Shown here: one piece after another, positions 56,824 to 64,000 of the stretch
Numbering within the stretch: the first letter of the stretch is position 1
How the letters are laid out: each line of letters starts with the position of its first letter
NCBI GenBank assembly: GCA_002633005.1
Contig: NMRA01000008.1
Location: forward strand, 966,284 to 1,030,283
Length of the DNA: 64,000 nucleotides
DNA from: Phoronis australis
Lineage: Eukaryota; Phoronida; Phoronidae
Direction: 5' to 3'
The notes under the pieces: model-generated
What the model saw: the letters and a program-made list of their open reading frames with translations, nothing else
What the model was told of the DNA's origin: nothing
Database searches by the model: none
Translations under genes and position numbers: made by a program

Positions 56824-59186
56824 CTATGAGCAACGGGACACCTTGACGTCATCTATTGCTAGTCCAGATGAACTGAATTTATCAAGAACGTGAAATGCAA
56901 ACGAGAGTTGAGTCCAACCGAGAGGAGCTGGTGCAAATGCCGACTTCCAACCAAGTGTGGGGTGAAGTGTAATAACGTCTCTGACTCCAACGTCTTCAGG
57001 GTTGCTCACGTTGTAAACTGTCAACAGACTCTGGTGGAAGTAAGCGTAGTAATAAAACTGGAGACAATAGGTGGCGCCATCATTTGGAATTGGGAACGGT
57101 GGCGAAATCAGTCGGGCCTCGTTTCCAATAGTCGGAATGTGGTTACTCTCAACGTACACATAATGACCTAAAATAAAATTATATACTGACGAGCCTTTAA
57201 ATTTGGCAAGATTCGGACTATTGCAACGCTGATTCCTTGAAGTCATTCGACTACCGACTCCCGGCCCTAAGGACATTTTTCTAAGCTCAGCAAAACTTAA
57301 CAGGTCAAATTCCATTGTTCAAGTTTAAACATGGGGACCTTTTACTTTGCTAAAATGCAAGGGTTGGTGACTAACATGAAAACCATCGAAACAAAAATAC
57401 CCCCCCCCACCCCCCCCTGGCGCGTGACCTGGCGAGTGACACTTGCAAAATAGCATGAGAAAATATCAAGTGAAATTTGTAAGATTTGTGTCCCTTGGAC
57501 TTTTTGTTCGTCAACAGGCGTGATTTCACGTAACTTCCTCAAAATGGCGGCTCTTTAGTGAGAGAAACTCGAGAGAACCGCGAGGTTTTCATGAATATGC
57601 TCAAGTTATTTGTAGACTAAATTGTGTCCAGAGTCAGGGTATGTGTTATTTATAACTTCATGTGCACATATGCATGTTTCATTTGATTTTATTTGCTGTA
57701 TTTTGAAGTGAATATCTTTTTATGGGGATACACTATCGCCCCTGTATGCCTGCGCCATTCAGGCCTAGAGCGGGTTAAGTTCCAATTTCAGTCCGTTCAC
57801 AGCTTCGCACAACATAACAAGGTCACATTTTCTTCGTCTATTCACAGTTATTCCACGACACATCTACCATATCTTAAGTTGTTTTAACGTTTTAAGCGTA
57901 AAATTTACCATAAGATCTCCAGTAAGTTTTAGAGTGTGTAGCAAAGACTCGGGGCAAAACGAGAGCAATATGGCGGGTTTTGCCCCCTTTCCGGTGACGT
58001 CACAGTGACTAGCGAGAAACTCGCAAGTAAGCTATTCACGTCCGCTCACTGACAGGAAACACGACTAACCTACACAGAATGCGTTCAATAGCGAGTCGGA
58101 CATTGTGTTTTGATTCATCAATGGGGCGAAAATCATTTGCAGAATCAAGATGCGGCACTTTTTGCTGGGTCTCTTTCTATACTTGCATGGGTAGTAACTT
58201 ACACGTCACGGTCATCAGTAATTAACACAGACATTTCTTTTAAAGATAGCCCACCATTGAAAGGTAGCAACAAAATGCATTGTTTCCCACTTAAACAAGC
58301 TGACAGAGGTAAAACTTCCGGCGCGTCCTGGAACAATCTGATTGAAACCTACTTTAAATGTGGTTAGCGTGTAATGACGACTCCACACGCCATGCATTCA
58401 AGAGTTATTTTGTCAGAAATAGACCCTAGCGTACACTTTTGAGTTAAAAGCGGCTAATTCGGAGACTTGACACCGTATATTCGGCAGAGTAATTAAAGCA
58501 GTTGATCTACCTTCAGAGGAACCCGCTACCTCGGTTACTTGCCGTTGTGTGGTCACATTTCGGACGACCGTGTAGCTGGGCGCTAACGTCACCTGCTTGC
58601 CCTAGCGTCCACGTGAGTTGAGCAGATGGGTCACTGGTGAACCCGCATCTACTTGCCTCAAAGTCACACTCAAACGGGCTGCACTGCACCAGCGCCACCA
58701 CCAAGCACGGCACTGTAAATAACCTCAGCGCTAGTACACGCGGAAATTTTGTCACCTATAAGTACTAAATTCAAATCTAAATCACAATAAAAATTACAAA
58801 CATTTATCTGCGATAGGCTTTATTTGCACCTAGTTGGACTTGAGAAACATTTACATGAAAAAACAAGCGCTAGAGATCTTACAACCAATTAGTCAATTAG
58901 AATCATCATGATACAAGCCTCTGTGTGTGTGCACAACTTGATTTATCAAGTCTTGCAACAGTAGCTTTCTAAGCACGTTCCTGTTTTAAAATTAGTATTG
59001 ACAAATTGGGCGAACGAAGGCAATATGTACCTACAGCAAACGTTCACGAAAAATCAGACCCGGCACTCTTTCAAAAACCGGGATCTCTGTAGTATACGGA
59101 ACTTGAAGATAAAACCAACAAAAATTCTTTAGGAAAAGAGAGAACAATAAGCAAGAGCACGTACCATACTTAGCAAAGTCCAACAT
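56824..59186 (-). CDS. Secreted single-MAM-domain protein, 3 exons, 182 aa
   Basis: Exons 59186-59165, 58712-58530 and 57167-56824, with phase-1 junctions (TATG|GTACGT to TTTACAG|TG; CCGAG|GTAGCG to TTTTAG|GT). The first 18 residues (MLDFAKYVPCLVVALVQC) form a signal peptide. The MAM domain follows: C23DFE and C30GF at the start, C60DHTT, the GHYVYVE strand (69-75), C103LQFYYY, LGW (141-143), GWTQLSF (152-158) and a C-terminal FSSSGLAIDDVKVSRC, the usual 'xAIDDI...C' end of MAM domains. The protein stops one residue after C181, so it is a solitary MAM domain with no membrane anchor. MAM domains mediate adhesion and oligomerisation of extracellular proteins; the partner here is unknown. The 7-codon first exon is the least certain part: a frame is also open upstream of 58712, but without a start codon. 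A GTAACC site 11 nt before the chosen exon 2 donor is a rival. Confidence 0.75.
57397..57420. repeat. Poly-C run
   Basis: Two C-runs split by one A, within MAM gene intron 2 if that model is right in direction, just upstream of its last exon. Confidence 0.8.
57425..57715. repeat. Dispersed repeat family D, copy 2
   Basis: Collinear with 7000-7260: ACTTGCAAAATAG, AACTTCCTCAAAATGGCGGC, TTTTCATGAATATGCTCAAG, CATATGCATGTTTCATTTGA. Confidence 0.55.
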
Positions 59187-59329
59187 CTTGCAACAAACTT
59201 ATGCGTGGGAAGTGTAATGTTATAACCAACACATATCTCACCTATTGTGTATGGAACATATATAGCCGCAACAGCTTGTGACGGATCACAAGTGATAGCA
59301 ATGTTGATAAGAGAACGATAGCACAAATG

Positions 59330-61880
59330 ACCAAATGACTAAACTTGTTGGATAACACATTCAGCCTTAGGGCACGTTTTAATCAAAAGTCGACATCTTA
59401 TTTTACGACAAAAGTCCTGCGTAACTCAAGATTTTCCTGCCTTCCTGTCGGGCACATAGTGAAATTAATACAAGCAAGTGCGCAGGAAGGTAAAAATTCT
59501 GTGGCACAGGCAAATTTGACGAATTGTTATTTTTTCGCGGAAAGCCACCATTTTAACCCACCCCTTCCCCCAACGCCCCTTCGCGCCAAAGTCAATCCCC
59601 CGTGTCCTATCATACACTACCTGCAATAACTGAAGTGGTTTATGGTGATAGCCATGAAATGCATACAGAATGGTAGTATGTCCGATTGTACATTAGTTTC
59701 AATCTCAGTTCCATTTTCGAAAAAAAAAACAGGAAAAGTAGAGTCGTGCTCGCCCAGGTCACGGATCAAAAATGAAATCGTTCACCTGAAAGCCTTTATT
59801 AAAAAATATACGTCATCTAATTGACACAGCCGTCATTGCTTGAGAACGCAGGTCATTTCGGACGCGTTTGGTAGCACATTATGCGCATTTAATTTCAGCT
59901 TTCGAATAAAATTCGACATAGAACCATTTCCTTATATATAAGGACATCAAAAACATCGACTCAAGAAAATGCTTGAGATTTTATTGGGAATGGCCAACTC
60001 CAAAATTGTGGATTCGAAAGTGACGGCTGTCCGAGTAGGAACGGGTCAGTCCCAAATCATTGTCGTTGGTTAAATAAATCTAGAATAGTTTTAAAACAAA
60101 ACTTCTACCAACACGTTAATTCTGTAAATGTTACATCTGCTCTAAAATTTGTTTCCCACATGGCAGCTTTGGCTACCGTAAATTTTTGCGAAAACTCATA
60201 TAAGCAAATCTTCAGCACTGAGCAGTAACATTTAGTGCAACAGGAGCTGTACAAGCCCAAGGCGTCCCGCTTTTTCGAGCCCTATACGGACGCGGACTAA
60301 ATTGATAACTACGGGTATCTGGTGTGCAAAGCATAAGTTTATTAAGTATCATACTTAATAGTATTACACACAAAGTAATACAATTACATGCAATCAACGT
60401 CCACTATTCTCGCAGTGTTGTGTAATATTCAGCCAGTACACTACCTTGCGGCAAACCTGTCGCTTACGGGACAGAAGAAACGGGGTTAATTTTGGGGCGA
60501 AAACTAATGGTTATTGGGCTAACTATACTGGGCAAAACCAATTATAAAGCCCGGTACCGGGTAGCTTAGAGATTTATGGGGGGTGGCGAGTGCTGGTGTG
60601 AGCTCCTTGGTTTCTACATTTTAAAAACAAATCTGCGACCAAACAGCCTGTGAACCCGATGGGGTGAGGTCAACACTCCCAAGCTCTATCCAAATAGGGT
60701 CATGTCCAGAAACAAAAAAATTACTAACACCACTGGTGAGGAAATACTAAATAGCCCAATAGAGGGCGCATCGCTCTGTTACGTCGCGAATGGAACAGGA
60801 AACTTGCACGTCAGAATCATCACATTATCACATTTACATTTGATATTATAAAATTATATCAAATCACATTCTGATATACAATAGGTTACAAAATAAACAA
60901 GACAGACTCTGACAAAATTCTGCCAAACTACATGGTAAACTTCTAGCCAGAATTACGAGCCAGTTTAGTCGAATCATTGCAACAAAATAACGCTTTTTGT
61001 TGCACAAGTTTGTAGGCGCTTAGTGTTTGGTTATTGAGCCAAGATTTTAATTGTTCTATGGGGTCTACAAGTGGCGTGCAGACCATTCTTAAAATGTTTG
61101 TAATTCTAATGTTTACTAACAGTACAAATTGCGCATATGTTATCTATCCAAACCTAGAGCCATGCCTAGGATAAATGGTAACTTATAATTACTGGGAAGA
61201 GACCCAATAATTTTGTTTGCCCTAGAAATGCGCTTGTACTGTTAACCTTGTGCCTGGCAGAATAAAATTTTGCCACTGGTGACAAAACCAGCTCAACTGT
61301 GCAGATAGACATTCGCCCAAAACTCACAAGTAGTTATGGTACTACCCTAATCTATTTTCTTGAAACTGAAAATCACCGGTGTCTCCACTTCACTTCATAT
61401 CAATTAACGAAAAATAAGATACAATCAAAACAAACCTAAATACAAAAACAAACATTTGGCCACAATTTGATGATATTTAATGGTAATAAATTAATTTCAT
61501 AGCTACAGAATTGGCACATCTTTCTGGATTGTCTCATATCAAATAACAAAAGATAAAATAAAATAAACACAATCAAAACAAATTCAAATATAAAAATAGA
61601 TAACTACATTTAAAACAACCTACTTAACAGAAACACTAAGAATTACAGTGCAAGCACATGCCACTTGGACCATTAGTGACAAGGGCCAGAGGAGGTAGCC
61701 AGACACAGGCGAGGCATTTAACCCAATTATATAAAATTTATTAAGCAAAATTACACGGCAAGGCAACAAGGGTGGCGACCAAGGGAATTTGGAAATTTGA
61801 AACGAACAGGGGAGAGCAAAAATCTGGCGACAGAGGTAGGGAACCAAGGACTATGCCTGTGCCCCTGACATCTCCAATGA
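59330..61880. other. Intergenic DNA without a recognised gene
   Basis: Only short random frames. A TTGGCCATTC-containing fragment near 59970-60010 is shared with about 34440-34465. Confidence 0.4.
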
Positions 61881-61904
61881 TTCTTACATTCTTACAAGCC
61901 TGAA

Positions 61905-62200
61905 AACACTGAGGAATCCCCACAAAGCATTCTACAGTCATCTAATCATGAGTGCACCGACAACACTAAAAATGCCAACAACATGGGTTGTAGGTGGGCA
62001 TCTAATCATAAGTTCACTCTATAAGTTGTTGTGAATCCTTACAAAATGTGTTTTAGAAGGACATCTCATCATGGGTCTATCAATATCACAAAGGAATTCC
62101 TACAAAATACATTATAGGTGTACATCTAATCAACATTTCATAACAAATACAAGAGGGAATCCCTATATAATAAGTAATAATAAGACTTCTAATCTTGTCA
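61905..62200. repeat. Degenerate tandem repeat of about 60 bp, 5 copies
   Basis: Units begin near 61910, 61970, 62032, 62090 and 62152 with RGGAATYCCTACAAAATRCA-like sequence, followed by a CATCTAATCAT-type motif. A further copy spans the stop codon of the gene ending at 63189. Confidence 0.65.
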
Positions 62201-63188
62201 GTGGTGATTTGTAAATAAATTGTGTTTTAAAGAAAACACCACAGCTGATATAATTAAAAACAAGTGTGAATACATAAAAAACCCTAGTAATTTCAAATAT
62301 TAATTGTTATCTACTAGTGAAATAAGCAAATAATAAAACGGTACCTTGTTTCATTTGAAAAATGAACTATTGCCATACTCATTTACATTAGGATAGTCTC
62401 ACAAATCAAGGCTTTCGCGAGATTGTAATAGTAACTGATTCTTGGATGCTTTCCGGCACACTGCAGGACCCAGGGTTGTTTGTAACTTAGTACTAAATTT
62501 CCATATTCACAATGCATTTTACACTGTTCATATTCAACCAGTCCTATAAAAGCAGATATTTTCTGAATCATCGATGTATGAAAAATTTTAAAACAGGGCA
62601 CATTTTTTATAATCATGTAACCACCATTTTTTTTCTGAAGAAGTCATGTTTTGTTTGAACATGAATTTCTAAGAAACCTATACTGGTGTCGTGTCTCAAA
62701 TTTTTGATTTACCATCAGTCAACAGAATATATTAGTCATCAAACTCCCTTTTTAAAACAAAATTCCAAATTTTCTTTTTATAGCCTAAATATTCGTTCTT
62801 CGAAACAAAGTAAAATGTGAGAGATGGTTCCTTTCCCATAGATCATGAAATAAGCATGCAAAAATCAACTTAAATAAACCGACACGCTAAATAGAAGTCA
62901 TTGAAATTCCAAACGGCCAAAGAGAATTTGTCGTATAATTAACATCAATCGTAATCACCCTCATTTACTCACACCATTGGCACATACATAATAAATACAT
63001 TTGAAGATATGGGTAACAATGAAAAACAAACATGCAATTTATACATTAAGAGAATTTTACATTTTGAAAAAATCCACAAAGGTTGACAACTACCTTCATG
63101 CTATGAACAGTCCCACTAAATAAGATTGGTCCTACAGTTTCTTGTGCTAGTGGATGTGTTCATGACATGTTAATTTCATGAATTACGC

Positions 63189-63338
63189 TTAAGGAATTCC
63201 TACAAAATGCGTAATAGGTGGACACTTGACCATCAGTTCTTCGTACTTCTGCACAAACACCTTCAGTCTGTTCTTGTAAGTGTCTTCGTTGTATGGAAGC
63301 TTATTGTCCAACAGAAACTTTCGCACTACTGGCTTAAC
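63189..63338 (-). CDS. Last coding exon of an unidentified gene that continues past the right edge
   Basis: On the minus strand an acceptor (TCTTTCCAG|GTTAAG) opens a phase-0 exon of 49 codons plus TAA. It includes VKPVVRKFLLDNKLPYNEDT and YKNRLKVFVQKYEELMVK and ends THFVGIP. A possible preceding exon ends at 63592 with ACG|GTAACT, also phase 0, with ILANELLKASLT before it; an in-frame stop just upstream (about 63675) leaves little room, so that exon is doubtful. The lysine-rich, helical composition gives no family call. Confidence 0.5.
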   Translation of the reverse strand, partial: VKPVVRKFLLDNKLPYNEDTYKNRLKVFVQKYEELMVKCPPITHFVGIP

Positions 63339-64000
63339 CTGGAAAGATAAAGAACCGTTGGTGAGCAAGGAATGCCATCCAGAACTGAAGTTAGCTGTTA
63401 ACCTGGAGAAAACCAGGAGAAGTTTTCTCTGCGTTTCAAAATAAATTCTAACTACAACATTATATGTGATTTTATGAATTGAAAATCATGCTCGTGCGGT
63501 GAAACATCATAAATTTAGGACAAAATATGGCAACTAATTGGAATTTCATTTTGTCAAAGTTCACAACAAAAATAAATCTTAGGAAAGTTACCGTTAAAGA
63601 CGCTTTTAACAATTCATTTGCCAGTATTTTGCACACAGGCACTTGTGCCAGACTCAGCATACAGGTACAGCTTCACAAATGGGCACATGGGCCACAATAA
63701 TCCGGGTGAAAATAACTGACATACGGTAAAGTCGCGTGATTTTCGGACGGCCCGCCATTTTCGACCAAGAATAAATATTTACAAAATGAGTTTTTCATAG
63801 TCCACGAAATTCGTACAAGGTCCAAAAACTGTTTTTCAAAGATCCTCGCATTTCGGACATTGTCATAAACATCAGAATTTTGTCCCGCGACTTTCGGACA
63901 AGGAAAATTTTAGATACGGTAATTTGGGATCGACGCAACTCCCGTGTCACTAAAGCGTTCAACGGATGATTACTACTGTATAAGGCTCGAGTCCGAGAAT

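Noticed and set aside
60212-60397. Cys-rich small frame with a hydrophobic N-terminus resembling a secreted peptide
   Set aside because: It begins with TTG rather than ATG. The first in-frame ATG is 15 codons in and leaves no good signal peptide; no splice context.
63720-63905. Possible MITE with TACGGTAA at both ends near the right edge
   Set aside because: TACGGTAA and TTTCGGAC recur in direct, not inverted, orientation and the boundaries are unclear.
1-64000. Bacterial-type features: operons, CRISPR arrays, IS elements, rRNA/tRNA genes
   Set aside because: Gene structure is clearly eukaryotic. No clear tRNA A/B box pairs with a cloverleaf, rRNA segment or spaced identical-repeat array with unique spacers was found by eye; a tRNA covariance search was not possible.

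Overview
This is eukaryotic, animal nuclear DNA. Genes are split into small exons with GT-AG introns, the base composition is AT-rich, coding density is very low, and about two dozen repeat loci are interspersed. The recognisable genes are metazoan (GTSF1-type CHHC zinc fingers, EPSTI1-like, a two-Ig Imp-L2-type secreted protein, a MAM domain). The mix, together with the repeat style (many short palindromic elements, fragments of an 'AATAAGYGCCGGGT' repeat), suggests a marine invertebrate, perhaps an anthozoan cnidarian. The phylum is an inference and not proven by the window.

Left part (1-21.2 kb): two divergent genes. A GTSF1-like gene (minus strand, five coding exons, 7967 down to 882, 223 aa) carries two CHHC zinc fingers and a Trp-containing acidic tail, as expected of a piRNA-pathway cofactor. 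An EPSTI1-like gene (plus strand, six coding exons, 8334 to 21192, 214 aa) starts 366 bp away, so the two probably share a bidirectional promoter. In both models every intron phase agrees and every junction is GT-AG. Intron 5 of the EPSTI1-like gene (7.1 kb) is a repeat hub. It holds a foldback-type element of about 5.4 kb with long, internally repetitive inverted arms, several satellites and a decayed reverse-transcriptase-like fragment.

Middle (21.2-38 kb): about 6 kb with no secure gene (one weak two-exon candidate), then an Imp-L2-like gene on the minus strand (seven coding exons, 35254 down to 27594, 284 aa). It has a signal peptide, two Ig domains and the extra cysteine pair of Imp-L2-type proteins. 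A non-coding first exon near 37.6-37.7 kb has a TATA box and a CRE-like TGACGTCA upstream.

Right part (38-64 kb): a gene desert of about 17 kb with three copies of a palindromic MITE and other repeats, then a 0.94 kb non-autonomous element with TIRs of about 200 bp and a remnant of a Tc1/mariner-type transposase helix-turn-helix. Beyond it lies a three-exon gene for a secreted single-MAM-domain protein (59186 down to 56824, 182 aa). The window ends inside an unidentified minus-strand gene whose last exon is at 63338-63189.

The four complete genes do not form an operon or obvious pathway; only the GTSF1/EPSTI1 head-to-head pair suggests shared regulation. All splice models were assembled by eye from reading frame, splice consensus and phase, and have no transcript support here.
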